Of a stretch of 39,845 nt of DNA, positions 17,302 to 25,870 are shown in pieces. The DNA comes from Spirochaetia bacterium (GTDB taxonomy: Bacteria; Spirochaetota; Leptospiria; Leptospirales; Leptonemataceae): the NCBI GenBank assembly GCA_021413825.1, contig JAIOPQ010000038.1, forward strand, positions 1 through 39,845. Direction: 5' to 3'. Each line of letters begins with the position of its first letter. The first letter of the stretch is position 1. Made by a program: the position numbers and the translations under genes. Below the pieces are notes generated by a model. That model did no database searches. It had not been told where the DNA came from and saw only the letters and a list, made by a program, of their open reading frames with translations.

Positions 17302-18206
17302 GTGACTACGAATAGCCCCTCCGATCTTGCAAGCACCGCACCCTGATCGTTTAGAATTTCACCTTGAAGAAAGATCTTTCTTCTCTCCTGCCTGACCATG
17401 ACAGCTTTGAGCTCAAGCACGGTTCCGATTTTACATGGACTTTTAAAGTCGACGTTCAGATTCGCTGTGAACCCCTTCAAACCATGCCCGCGCAAAGCCT
17501 TCGCCATCACCTCATCGAGCAGTAGAGAAATAAAACCACCGTGCATGAACTGCGGATGCCCGGCCATCCAGATAGGCGGCGTGAACCAGCTACGCGCTTC
17601 TCCACTGTCCTTGAAAAACAAAAATGGCAATGCAATCCCAGGATTGTTTCCGGCGCCGCACCCAAAACAAACTGCTTCTGCTTCTGGCCTGAAGACATCT
17701 ATGTTTGGATCAGATTCAAGAGGTTCTATTACATGCAAGCGATCGCGCGAGTCTTCGCGAACTTCGCGATAGGCAAAGTAAGGTCCAAAGCTTTCAATCG
17801 CCTGGCCAAGTTCGAGCGTTACATCCTTCCGAAAAGAACCCCAGGTTCCAACGGGTGCTGGATGAATCAGGGCATCTACACTCGATGTTCCAGTTGATCC
17901 AGTCGTTGCTCCTGGCTTTCCTGCGATTCTCAATTTACCCGGCTCAAATACGACTGATAGCCCCGGCGCATAGTAGAGCCGTCCGTCCTGCTTCTTTTGA
18001 AATACGATTGGCCCCTGCCCTGTCGTCCTTACAAAATTCAACTCTCCTCCGCAGGGAGAAAGAAATGGAAATTCCGGATGGAGCCCGGTGTCATTGGGTT
18101 TTAGGCGGGTGTAGAAAAAATCCAGAAATCCAGGGTCGCTTAATTCGGTTGCATCATGTAATAGCCTGCCCTGCTGGTCAATGGTGTAGAAATATTCGCG
18201 CGCCAT
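17298..18206 (-). CDS. DUF4505 (UPF0598) domain fused to PaaI-like hotdog thioesterase
   Basis: Two domains in 302 residues. Residues 1-95 match DUF4505/UPF0598 (the family of human C8orf82): EYFYTIDQQGRLL, a FFYTRLKPNDTGLH block, FPFLSPCGGELNFVR and PIVFQ. A linker of about 75 residues follows. Residues about 175-302 form a hotdog thioesterase: CFGCGAGNNPGIAL at the entry, HGG (222-224) and Asp231 in LLLDEVM, the usual PaaI-like catalytic pattern. Hotdog enzymes of this type hydrolyse acyl-CoA thioesters. The start is ATG 18206, preceded by CTGGAG at good spacing. The pairing suggests that DUF4505 acts on, or delivers, the same acyl substrate; that is inference. Its 3' end shares a CTAG with tmk. 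Confidence 0.85.
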   Translation of the reverse strand: MAREYFYTIDQQGRLLHDATELSDPGFLDFFYTRLKPNDTGLHPEFPFLSPCGGELNFVRTTGQGPIVFQKKQDGRLYYAPGLSVVFEPGKLRIAGKPGATTGSTGTSSVDALIHPAPVGTWGSFRKDVTLELGQAIESFGPYFAYREVREDSRDRLHVIEPLESDPNIDVFRPEAEAVCFGCGAGNNPGIALPFLFFKDSGEARSWFTPPIWMAGHPQFMHGGFISLLLDEVMAKALRGHGLKGFTANLNVDFKSPCKIGTVLELKAVMVRQERRKIFLQGEILNDQGAVLARSEGLFVVT

Positions 18207-18358
18207 AGGCAGGCTCCAGAGTCGATGAATTGCATCATTGAAGGTATTAGCGGACTCAGGTCAGTTACGAACACTTTCCAAAAAATAGGAAGTAATTTGT
18301 TTTTCTGTCACACCCGTATGATAGAGTGTCGCTATGACAGAATTTCTCCTGGCCTTTA

Positions 18359-19504
18359 ATGCCCTTGCAATCTGCATCACTCCTGAGAGAGGAAATCGCA
18401 AGAAATCGAACTGAGGCCACTGAATCAGCGCGCCAGGGTCGTGAAGAACTGCAAAATTCGCTCCATAAAATGACTGAGTCCAATGCTGCCAGGTTGACTG
18501 ATATGTCGCGCCTACAGCAGCAGAGTCTTGATACAATGCGAAAGACAGTCGAAGATCGCCTGCGACTCTTACAGGAGGACAATGTTAAGAAGCTGGAGGA
18601 AATGCGCGCCACCGTGGATGAAAAACTTCAGTCAACTTTGGAGCGTCGCCTATCCGATTCATTCCGGCTTGTAAGCGAACGGCTGGAACAGGTCCACAAG
18701 GGACTGGGTGAGATGCAGCATCTGGCCGTAGGCGTTGGAGATCTCAAAAAGGTTCTGGCTAACGTGAAAACACGCGGGAACTGGGGAGAAATTCAGCTCT
18801 CCCTTTTACTTGAGCAGATTCTTTCGCCGGATCAATACGATAAGAACGTTCGCACTCGCACTACTGGAAACGATTTTGTGGAATTCGCAATCAAAATTCC
18901 GATCCATGATCAGATCATGTGGCTGCCCGTGGATTCAAAATTTCCGCAGGAAGTATTCGACCGCCTGGTTGAAGCGCAGGAGCGCGCTGATGTAGATCTT
19001 GTAGAGAAAGCCGGGCGCGAACTCGAAAGCTTCATAAAGAAATCTGCGCGCGATATTTCTGAGAAGTATATTGAACCGCCGCGCACTACAGATTACGCAA
19101 TTCTGTTCTTGCCAACGGAGGGATTGTATGCAGAAGTAATTCGTCGCACCGGCCTGGTTACAACGTTGCAGTCTGATTTCAGAATCGCAATTGCGGGACC
19201 TACTACTCTAGCAGCGCTTCTGAATACCTTTCAGATGGGATTTAGAACTATGGCCATTCAAAAACGCTCAAACGAAGTTTGGAAACTTCTTGAGACAATT
19301 CAGCATGACTTTGGAAAATTTGGCGGGTTGCTTGAGAAAACCCAGAAGAAGTTACAGGATGCTTCAGATACAATCGATACAGTTCGTGGCAAGGCGGACA
19401 GAATGCATAAGCGTTTAGCGCAGGCAGGCAAATTCCATAACCCCGATTCAGAAGGCCTTCTTAACGGAGAAGAAGGAACGCAGGAACTCCTGGGGTTAAA
19501 ATGA
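18359..19504 (+). CDS. rmuC: RmuC family DNA recombination protein, N-terminus doubtful
   Basis: The 381-residue frame has the RmuC architecture: an N-terminal coiled coil (about 1-125), then the nuclease-like core with TRGNWGEIQL, FAIKIP, LPVDSKFP, FLPTEGLYAEV and AGPTTLAALLNT. RmuC is thought to limit inversions at repeats. Family members normally begin with a membrane anchor, which is missing here. The ATG at 18359 has no ribosome site, and in another frame an ATG at 18334 begins MTEFLLAFNALAICIT, which looks like part of such an anchor. The true start may therefore be 18334 with a frameshift (or a small deletion) between about 18340 and 18395. The function call is firm, the start is not. 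Confidence 0.83.
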   Translation: MPLQSASLLREEIARNRTEATESARQGREELQNSLHKMTESNAARLTDMSRLQQQSLDTMRKTVEDRLRLLQEDNVKKLEEMRATVDEKLQSTLERRLSDSFRLVSERLEQVHKGLGEMQHLAVGVGDLKKVLANVKTRGNWGEIQLSLLLEQILSPDQYDKNVRTRTTGNDFVEFAIKIPIHDQIMWLPVDSKFPQEVFDRLVEAQERADVDLVEKAGRELESFIKKSARDISEKYIEPPRTTDYAILFLPTEGLYAEVIRRTGLVTTLQSDFRIAIAGPTTLAALLNTFQMGFRTMAIQKRSNEVWKLLETIQHDFGKFGGLLEKTQKKLQDASDTIDTVRGKADRMHKRLAQAGKFHNPDSEGLLNGEEGTQELLGLK

Positions 19505-19527
19505 ACGAGAGATCGTTTATAAACCGT

Positions 19528-20253
19528 TCAACAGCCGCTCAGAGCTTTTCGATAGTGACCATGGCGTAACCAGATGCGAAATTCCTCAGGCCAATCGGAG
19601 GACCATAGGAGCATGGCCGGCACCTGGTTCAGTTCCCTTGTGCGGTAGGCCGCTTTGAGAAATTGTTCAAGATGCCCCCGTTGCCAGACAAACAAAATAA
19701 ATGCAGAGCTTCTGACAGCAACCGGAAGCGCCTTTTCTCGCGTACTCAAATCTGCCTCATCCCACAATCTCAAGTCAATCTGAGAGATGTCAATACTACC
19801 AGACGTTAGTCGCTCAATCATCCACTGAGGAATAGATGCATTGGAACCGCAGGCACAAGCGTTGCTTTCCAGAAAATAAGCCAGCCCCTCGTGCAGCCAG
19901 TACGGCGAATCCGGTCGATTTAAATCCAACAGGGCATGCGCCAGTTCATGGCGAGCAGAGTCAGCTCTTGCGTCAGGATCAAGGCCTATTGTTTTTTGCC
20001 GCGAGTCGTAGGTAGACGGGAGATTTGCATTACTCCTAAAATAAACTCGAACCGGTTCACGGAGGGGAAAGAAGCGCGCCCAGTTCTCACGCGTTCGTGT
20101 AAGATTGTCCAATTGGGAATTGGGTGCGGAGCCCTTGATCAAGAGTCCTTGCGTTTTTCTTTCTATATGACAGTTGAATTGAAGTAGGACAAGGCCACCG
20201 AGTAGCCCGGCAAATATTGCGCGATCAAGTTGCGCGCGGAACGATCTCTGCAA
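19528..20253 (-). CDS. Gluzincin-type metallopeptidase, probable lipoprotein
   Basis: Start taken at TTG 20253, which gives a basic N-terminus, a hydrophobic stretch and FNC at 26-28 like a lipoprotein signal; a GGAAG lies about 10 bases before it. An ATG at 20331 is in frame but lies well inside the STAS gene. The body (241 residues in all) carries RHELAHALLD (His102, Glu103, His106) and WLHEGLAYFLE (His121, Glu122), the HExxH plus downstream Glu arrangement of the 'peptidase MA' gluzincins. Probably anchored on the cell envelope. It overlaps the 3' end of the STAS gene by 29 bases, so they are likely co-translated. Substrate unknown. Confidence 0.72.
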   Translation of the reverse strand: MQRSFRAQLDRAIFAGLLGGLVLLQFNCHIERKTQGLLIKGSAPNSQLDNLTRTRENWARFFPLREPVRVYFRSNANLPSTYDSRQKTIGLDPDARADSARHELAHALLDLNRPDSPYWLHEGLAYFLESNACACGSNASIPQWMIERLTSGSIDISQIDLRLWDEADLSTREKALPVAVRSSAFILFVWQRGHLEQFLKAAYRTRELNQVPAMLLWSSDWPEEFRIWLRHGHYRKALSGC

Positions 20254-20551
20254 TTTTCTGCACTTCCACAAGTTCCAGAATAACGCGGATTTTACGGTCA
20301 ACCCCGAGGAAACGGAATGTGCATTTCCCACGAGTTTGCTCCTGGAACAGTCTATGAATGGTTACCAGTTCAGTAATCCCAAGCGAATTGAGATATTCTA
20401 CGGCTTCAAAGTCAATGTCCACATGAGTCACGTCAGGCGTAACAAAAGGAGCCGCTTTTAGGGCTGCAATGACGTAGTTACTGCCGTCAAGCCTCGGGTG
20501 CAATATGCGGATTCGAACAATTTGTCCGTCTTTGCTGACTTCTGCGTGCAC
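20225..20551 (-). CDS. STAS-domain protein (anti-sigma factor antagonist type)
   Basis: A 108-residue single-domain protein. The start codon is GTG 20551. The beta-strand VTHVDIDFEAVEYLNSLGITELV matches the STAS phospho-acceptor region, with Ser56 at the usual site after Asn55, and the pattern of alternating strands and helices fits the family. Such proteins act in partner-switching with HPK-like kinases; no cognate kinase, phosphatase or sigma factor lies in the window. It is followed by the gluzincin lipoprotein gene, which overlaps its 3' end. No ribosome site of note precedes the GTG. Confidence 0.75.
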   Translation of the reverse strand: MHAEVSKDGQIVRIRILHPRLDGSNYVIAALKAAPFVTPDVTHVDIDFEAVEYLNSLGITELVTIHRLFQEQTRGKCTFRFLGVDRKIRVILELVEVQKIAEIVPRAT

Positions 20552-20611
20552 ATAGCCAGAAAACCCATGCCCGCGATTTTCTCAAATAAAAACTTGAATG
20601 CGTATTCAGAC

Positions 20612-20617
20612 AGGGAG
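20612..20617 (+). promoter_or_regulatory. Ribosome site deciding the start at 20625
   Basis: AGGGAG seven bases before ATG 20625; the earlier in-frame ATG 20598 has no comparable site. Confidence 0.5.
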
Positions 20618-20624
20618 CCAATTC

Positions 20625-21656
20625 ATGCAAAAAATGCCAAATCGGATAGCAATCGTGGCCCAACAGGTCGTTCGTTTCTGCCGCGAGCATCCGGCCCTCG
20701 TTCTTTGTGCCAGTTCAAGTATGGCGCAGTTCTTCTTTTTACGCAACCTTCCATGGTTCTACGTATTATTGATGCTGCTTCCCGCTACGGCTATCACCTA
20801 CTTGCTCCTTCGGTTAACACTGCCCGTACTCATCCGGAGGTTCAACGAACCAGGTCGACGCTACGTAGAACTGCTCATATCGCTCATTTGTATCAATGTG
20901 ATTTTTCTAGCACTTTCGCTGCCATGGTGGAGCTTGATTCTGATGCTTCTGTTCTGGTGTTGGATGTGCTTTCAGATGGCGGAGAAAGCCACCGGGCATT
21001 TCTGGACTGCATACGCAGGACTGCTCATCTTCATTTTCTTTTTGTTAGCGCATCGCATACTCCTGCTTGAGCAGGGCCTCCTGTACTTAGTAATGCAGCG
21101 ACCCAAAGCGGAGGCACACCTGAGCATGAAGGGCGGGCTCAGCGAAGCGACTGTTCAGCGCGGCGAAGAAGACATCATGAGTATGACAATACCAAAATCC
21201 CGCACGTTCATAACGCCTCGATCCATAGCCGAATCAGAGATTTTTACGGGTGGCGTGCCCCTCGGTGCAATCGGTGGTCGGGATCCATGGGATCACCCCA
21301 CAATAATATTCTCCGAACTCGTACAACCTGAAAAAGGCGAAGGCCTTGGTATATTCCTTGGCGGAATGAATTTCGCCGGAACCGTGGAGATGGCCAGTGC
21401 TGCGCAAAAGGATCATCTGGCGTTCGCAGGGTTTGACCTGGATGGAGTTGCATTTGAATTCCGACTGCCAAAGAATCGCAAACGCATGCGAATGGGTTTC
21501 TACTGCTCTCCCAAACTTGATACTGCAATTGTACTTTATGAAGAGATTGAGCCTGGCTTCCCGCACAGTCCTACGATTCTAAAAACCCTGGATTCACTGC
21601 GGCCGGGTATCCAGAAAGGAAATCAGAACTGCGCGCTTCGTCCTGCAATGCCTTGA
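20625..21656 (+). CDS. Unknown membrane protein with soluble C-terminal domain
   Basis: A 343-residue protein from ATG 20625. The N-terminal half has four to five hydrophobic segments between about residues 25 and 155, starting around the ALVLCASSSMAQFFF and YVLLMLLPATAITYLLLRLT stretches. The C-terminal half (about 160-343) is a soluble, beta-rich domain with several Gly/Pro turns (TGGVPLGAIGGRDPWDHP). I recognise no family. It diverges from the STAS gene and precedes the cyclophilin gene by 32 bases on the same strand. Function unknown. Confidence 0.68.
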   Translation: MQKMPNRIAIVAQQVVRFCREHPALVLCASSSMAQFFFLRNLPWFYVLLMLLPATAITYLLLRLTLPVLIRRFNEPGRRYVELLISLICINVIFLALSLPWWSLILMLLFWCWMCFQMAEKATGHFWTAYAGLLIFIFFLLAHRILLLEQGLLYLVMQRPKAEAHLSMKGGLSEATVQRGEEDIMSMTIPKSRTFITPRSIAESEIFTGGVPLGAIGGRDPWDHPTIIFSELVQPEKGEGLGIFLGGMNFAGTVEMASAAQKDHLAFAGFDLDGVAFEFRLPKNRKRMRMGFYCSPKLDTAIVLYEEIEPGFPHSPTILKTLDSLRPGIQKGNQNCALRPAMP

Positions 21657-21688
21657 CATCCAGGCATTGTTTTTGAACGATCCAACTC

Positions 21689-22453
21689 ATGTTCTCCAAA
21701 CACTCAAAACTATTCCTAACCCTCAGCATCATTGCCAGCACTACACTCTTCTGCTCGCAAAATATGGAAGCTAAGCTGCCCGCGCGTGCAGGACTCTTCG
21801 CCGTCATTGACACAACACAGGGCGCACTGGCCATCGAACTGTTCCCAGACGCAGCTCCAAAAACGGTACAGAACTTTATTGACCTGGCCAAAAAAGGATT
21901 CTACAAAGGAATCGTATTCCATCGCGTAATTCCAGATTTCATGGCGCAGACTGGAGACCCAACGGGATCCGGATCCGGCGGTCCCGGATATCAATTCGCA
22001 GATGAGCTGGGTGCAAAGGCGCTGGGTCTTGATAAGACAAAAGTAAAAGATGCCCCGGAATACGGACGTCAGGCGCAACAGCTTGCAATCAAGAATCTGC
22101 GCATTTCAAGTCAGGCTGAACTCAACCAACGACGCGCTCAGGTAGAAGCTGAAATGCGAAAGATTGGCGAAATGACCGTTGAGGAAGTTCTAACTCAAAG
22201 CGGATATTCATTTCAAAACGATCTTCCATCAAAAAAACCAGTCAAAGGTGCAATTGCAATGGCCAATTCAGGACCAAACACAAATGGTTCGCAGTTCTTT
22301 ATCAACCAGGTCGACACACCTCATCTGGCCGGTCTTCACACGGTATTTGGTCAACTGGAGGCCGCGGACTCCGCTATCCTGGACAAGATTATCGCAGCAG
22401 GAAACGGAAACACAAAGATTAAAGACGTTCAGATTTTTGATAAAAGAAAATAG
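21689..22453 (+). CDS. Secreted cyclophilin-type peptidyl-prolyl isomerase with an inserted helical segment
   Basis: A signal peptide at residues 1-22 leads to LFC, a weak lipobox or simple Sec cleavage site. The cyclophilin domain follows: IDTTQGALAIELFPDAAPKT, FYKGIVFHRVIPDFMAQTGDP with the catalytic Arg79, GGPGYQFADE, and NSGPNTNGSQFFI. About 75 residues (108-182) are inserted between the FADE strand and the MANSGPNTNGSQFF strand, far more than in ordinary cyclophilins. The insert is helical and rich in Gln, Glu and Arg. It isomerises Xaa-Pro bonds during folding in the envelope, presumably. Two hairpins lie after the stop. Confidence 0.88.
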   Translation: MFSKHSKLFLTLSIIASTTLFCSQNMEAKLPARAGLFAVIDTTQGALAIELFPDAAPKTVQNFIDLAKKGFYKGIVFHRVIPDFMAQTGDPTGSGSGGPGYQFADELGAKALGLDKTKVKDAPEYGRQAQQLAIKNLRISSQAELNQRRAQVEAEMRKIGEMTVEEVLTQSGYSFQNDLPSKKPVKGAIAMANSGPNTNGSQFFINQVDTPHLAGLHTVFGQLEAADSAILDKIIAAGNGNTKIKDVQIFDKRK

Positions 22454-22472
22454 CTCCGTCGCTGCTCGCCGT

Positions 22473-22500
22473 CAGTGTGCTTACACAGGTGAGCACACTG
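22473..22500. terminator. Hairpin between convergent genes (ppiase / pmbA)
   Basis: CAGTGTGCT and AGCACACTG form a perfect nine-base inverted repeat around a ten-base loop, 20 bases after the isomerase stop. A second hairpin lies just beyond (22512-22531), and together they occupy the gap between convergent genes. Confidence 0.55.
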
Positions 22501-22511
22501 CGATAGTTTAA

Positions 22512-22531
22512 GCTCTCCTGATCGGGGGAGC
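22512..22531. terminator. Second hairpin in the same convergent gap
   Basis: GCTCTCC / GGGGAGC pair over seven positions (one G-T) around a six-base loop. AATTT follows on the plus strand and TTAA-rich sequence on the other, so either strand might terminate here. Confidence 0.4.
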
Positions 22532-22543
22532 AATTTCCGAACG

Positions 22544-23893
22544 TTAGTCGCCGCCTATCGTTATAGAAGAAATGAGTAAGGTGGGAGCAGCAGTGCTTCC
22601 CATCTTGAAGCTTACATCATTCCCGACCGCAGTTAGATTCCCCATCATTTCCAAGAAATTGCCGGCAATCGTTATTTCCTGGACTGGATATGCAAGTTCC
22701 CCGTTTTCGATCCAGAACCCGCTTGCTCCTTGCGAAAGGTCTCCTGTAACGCCATTAAACCCCATACCCATCAACTGAGTTACATACAAGCCTGACTTAA
22801 CCGAACCAACAATAGCCTCTGGCGAATCTTTTCCAGGCTGCATGAATAGATTGGAAGATGCCGCAACGGGAGACGACTGATAGCCCCGCACTGCATTTCC
22901 AGTAGGCGCGCGATTCAGCTTTCGCGCAGAATATGACTCACAGGGCATTTCAAGCAGTACACCATCTCGAACAAGTTCCATCTTACGAGAGGGTAAGCCT
23001 TCCCCATCAAACGGTCTGGAGGCCGGACCATCCACCAGAGTTGCGTCATCGACAATGTTTAAGAGTGACGATCCGATTCGTTTGCCAAGCTTTTCAAATA
23101 AGAATGACGATTTTCTATAGATACTTCCGCCCGATGCCGCCGAGAAGATCATTCCAACAAAGCGACGGGAAACAAGGGGATCTACTACCATGGGGGCTGT
23201 TTGCGACTTAACCTTGCGCGCACCAAGCCTTGCAACCGTGCGACGCGCTGCTTCTTTTCCTATTTCCTCTGGTGCATCCAGTCTGGAAAAAAAACGATCA
23301 TAAGAATACCAGTAATCGGTTTGCTTTACTCCATTCTCTTCTGCAAGGAGCGAAGCTGAAATGCCGACTGACGTGCCCTCGTATTGTCCTACAAATCCGT
23401 CAGAATTTGCGAGCGTAAACCGGCCCTGCGAATCGGACCATCCCGTGCCATCGGAGTTTACGATTCGTTTGTCGAATGCAAGCCCGGCGGTTTCGCATGC
23501 TCGGGCCATTTCGATTTTCTTTTCGGGCAGAATCGACGCGATTGTAGGATCCATCAGGTTTAGTTTGCCTTCAAATTTGCCAAGCAGCTCTGGCGATGCC
23601 AGACCATTTGCAGGATCTGAATCCGATACTCGCAGAATTGAAAGTGCATCGCGGACTAGAGATTTTACCGAGGCTGCGCCAAAGTCAGTAGTATGCGTGA
23701 TTGCAACGGCTTTATTCTTAAATACACGAATTCCAAGGCCGCGCGAAATAGATTCTTCAAGCTTTTCAATCTTTCCCAGGCGAAGCTGGACGCTGAATTC
23801 AGACGATTCTGCTGCTACAACATCGCAGGAATCCGCACCCTGGCGCATAACTTCTTTGACTACGTCTTCTGCAAATGATTTTGAATCGATCAT
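22544..23893 (-). CDS. pmbA: TldD/PmbA family protein, PmbA (TldE) subunit
   Basis: A 449-residue protein with the family N-terminal half and the C-terminal beta-barrel ending in TMAGNF-like motif EITIAGNFLEMM and an NDV run. It lacks the HExxxH motif, as PmbA/TldE subunits do. With TldD it forms the heterodimeric zinc metalloprotease that processes modified peptides such as microcins and degrades unfolded short peptides in the cytoplasm. The start overlaps the tldD stop by four bases, matching the 1:1 complex. No peptide precursor gene is recognisable nearby. Confidence 0.9.
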   Translation of the reverse strand: MIDSKSFAEDVVKEVMRQGADSCDVVAAESSEFSVQLRLGKIEKLEESISRGLGIRVFKNKAVAITHTTDFGAASVKSLVRDALSILRVSDSDPANGLASPELLGKFEGKLNLMDPTIASILPEKKIEMARACETAGLAFDKRIVNSDGTGWSDSQGRFTLANSDGFVGQYEGTSVGISASLLAEENGVKQTDYWYSYDRFFSRLDAPEEIGKEAARRTVARLGARKVKSQTAPMVVDPLVSRRFVGMIFSAASGGSIYRKSSFLFEKLGKRIGSSLLNIVDDATLVDGPASRPFDGEGLPSRKMELVRDGVLLEMPCESYSARKLNRAPTGNAVRGYQSSPVAASSNLFMQPGKDSPEAIVGSVKSGLYVTQLMGMGFNGVTGDLSQGASGFWIENGELAYPVQEITIAGNFLEMMGNLTAVGNDVSFKMGSTAAPTLLISSITIGGD

Positions 23894-25305
23894 ATGCGCG
23901 AACCACCAACGGTAATTTCAGAAACCTTGCATGTTGGAATTCCCATTCCAACGGGAACAGACTGGCCGTCTTTTCCGCAGGTCCAGCCGCCATCGGTGAA
24001 TTTCAAGTCATTTCCAACCATTGTGATTTTAGTCATTACGTCCGGACCATTGCCGATTAACGTTACTCCTTTAAGAGGCGTAGTAAGTTTGCCATCTTCA
24101 ATCAGGTAACTTTCAAGCACGGTAAACACAAAGTCGCCCTTGGTAATATCAACCTGTCCGCCGCCAAAACGCCGCGCATACACACCGCGCTTAACAGATT
24201 TTAGTATTTCTTCAGGATCGTGATCGCCGGCACGCATGTATGTATTCGTCATACGCGGCATAGGCAAATGGCGGTAGCTCTCACGACGACCATTGCCAGT
24301 TGGATTTGTTTTCATTATTTGCGCGCTGATGCGATCATTGATGTAGCCGCGGAGAACGCCCTTTTCTATCAGAACGGTTGACGTCGGCGTATTCCCCTCG
24401 TCGTCCACGTTAATACTTCCACGCATGTTTGGAAACAGTCCTTCATCTACGATAGTACAATGCTCAGATGCAACGACCTGGCCAATGCGCCCGCTGTAAT
24501 TTGAGAGTTCCTTCCGATTGAAATCGGCTTCAAGTCCGTGACCAACCGCTTCGTGCAAGAGCACGCCACTGTCCGATGGCCCAAGCACGACCTCCATTGG
24601 TCCCGCCGGAGCATCTTTTGCATCGAGTGAAAGAACTGCCAGTCTAGCAGCTTCGCGGGCAATATCGCCGGCGCTGCGTTTGGTTTGAAAATATTCCAGA
24701 CCAACTCTTCCGCCTCCGGAATCGCTTCCGGTCTGACGAACGCCGTCTCGCTCCGCAATACAACCCACCCGCAGAACCATCATGGGCTGCACATCAGACC
24801 AGGTGACTCCATCTGAGCTTACGTAGCTTACCGTTTTAATTTCATCTGCAAGCGAGCACGTTACCTTAATAATTGCAGGATTGTAGCTTCGCGCCGCTTC
24901 ATTGGCTTCGTGAACGAATTTTAATTTTGAATCAAGATCAGCCTCGGCTGAGGGTGACTGGAGTGGGTAGAGGTTCCTGGGCTGAATCGAATGAACTTCT
25001 TGAATCTGGATGCGCGCTGTGGCATCATCAGCAATGGCTGCAGCCGTTCGCGCAGCTTTCTTTAAGCTGTCGAGTGAAAGGTCTTCTGAGAATGCATAAC
25101 CGGATTGATCACCGCGCAGAACTCGAACACCTGCACCAATTGCGATTCCTCTGCCAGCCGCCTTTACAATCTCTTCTTCGAAAGAAATAGATGAAGAGAT
25201 GCGTTGCTCAAAATAAATATCTGCAAAATCTCCGCCACGAGAAAGGGCTACTGCAAGCACCTGCGCCGCTTCTTCCGCGGAGATGCCGAACTGAACGTGA
25301 TTCAT
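23890..25305 (-). CDS. tldD: TldD family metalloprotease subunit
   Basis: A 471-residue protein carrying HEAVGH (His251, Glu252, His256), the HExxxH zinc motif of TldD, in the context GPSDSGVLLHEAVGHGLEAD. The downstream GGGQVDITKGDF and the terminal VGGSRI region belong to the same family. It supplies the catalytic zinc site of the TldD-PmbA heterodimer, which cleaves small unstructured peptides in the cytoplasm. The gene lies in a same-strand run with three small upstream genes and pmbA directly downstream. Confidence 0.93.
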   Translation of the reverse strand: MNHVQFGISAEEAAQVLAVALSRGGDFADIYFEQRISSSISFEEEIVKAAGRGIAIGAGVRVLRGDQSGYAFSEDLSLDSLKKAARTAAAIADDATARIQIQEVHSIQPRNLYPLQSPSAEADLDSKLKFVHEANEAARSYNPAIIKVTCSLADEIKTVSYVSSDGVTWSDVQPMMVLRVGCIAERDGVRQTGSDSGGGRVGLEYFQTKRSAGDIAREAARLAVLSLDAKDAPAGPMEVVLGPSDSGVLLHEAVGHGLEADFNRKELSNYSGRIGQVVASEHCTIVDEGLFPNMRGSINVDDEGNTPTSTVLIEKGVLRGYINDRISAQIMKTNPTGNGRRESYRHLPMPRMTNTYMRAGDHDPEEILKSVKRGVYARRFGGGQVDITKGDFVFTVLESYLIEDGKLTTPLKGVTLIGNGPDVMTKITMVGNDLKFTDGGWTCGKDGQSVPVGMGIPTCKVSEITVGGSRI

Positions 25306-25344
25306 TCTATATAACTTAGCGTGCTAGAAGACAAGTGGCCTTAC

Positions 25345-25824
25345 TTATTTAGGACCTAGCTTCTTGCGTTTGATGAACATCTCAAGACCAGTGGCCGCTT
25401 CTCCGCGAATCTTATTTTGAACTCCGGGAGTCCACCCCAGCAATTTTCCGGTAAAACCCAGCGCCATTCCTGCCCAACGCCACAGACTGAATGTGTCGCG
25501 ATGCTTGATGATCTTGCCGTCTTTGAATTCAAATTTTGCATCAATGATATTGTGAATCTTGTTCCCGGTTTTTGAAAAACTGTAGGTTGGTTCCCAGTGC
25601 GCCTGACCGGTTGCATCGTCTGCTTTGATATTTCCGTACGTCAGGGTAAGATCCGTCGCGCGCTCGGCCAGCATCTGCCACATAGCCTTTGCTTTCCAGC
25701 CTTGCAGTTGAAACACTGGATCGGCAAAATCAACGTCGTCATGATAACAATCGACCATACTTTGCCAGTCTTTCTTTGTGAAAGCGGAATAGAATTTCTC
25801 AATGAGCGCTTCGTTTGGATGCAT
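25345..25824 (-). CDS. NTF2/SnoaL-like fold protein
   Basis: A 159-residue protein opening with an helix-rich LIEKFYSAFTKKDWQSMVDCYHDDVDFADPVF-type start (residues 7-39), then the curved sheet with KFEFKDGKIIKHRDTF near residues 97-112, which is the usual closing strand of SnoaL-like domains. The last 45 residues are an extra basic tail. Such folds serve as small hydrolases, isomerases or binding proteins; no catalytic residues can be assigned. Lies 39 bases upstream of tldD on the same strand. Confidence 0.75.
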   Translation of the reverse strand: MHPNEALIEKFYSAFTKKDWQSMVDCYHDDVDFADPVFQLQGWKAKAMWQMLAERATDLTLTYGNIKADDATGQAHWEPTYSFSKTGNKIHNIIDAKFEFKDGKIIKHRDTFSLWRWAGMALGFTGKLLGWTPGVQNKIRGEAATGLEMFIKRKKLGPK

Positions 25825-25870
25825 AGCGCCCAGTTCTGAGGTGTAACGGTTTTATCTTCAAGCTAAATAT

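Noticed and set aside
23361..23915. 184-codon plus-strand frame opposite pmbA
   Set aside because: Antisense shadow of a well-conserved gene; it crosses the pmbA/tldD overlap without a start context.
22544..25305. Microcin or modified-peptide maturation cluster around tldD-pmbA
   Set aside because: No precursor peptide, modification enzyme or exporter gene is recognisable near the pair; tldD-pmbA is widespread as a housekeeping protease.
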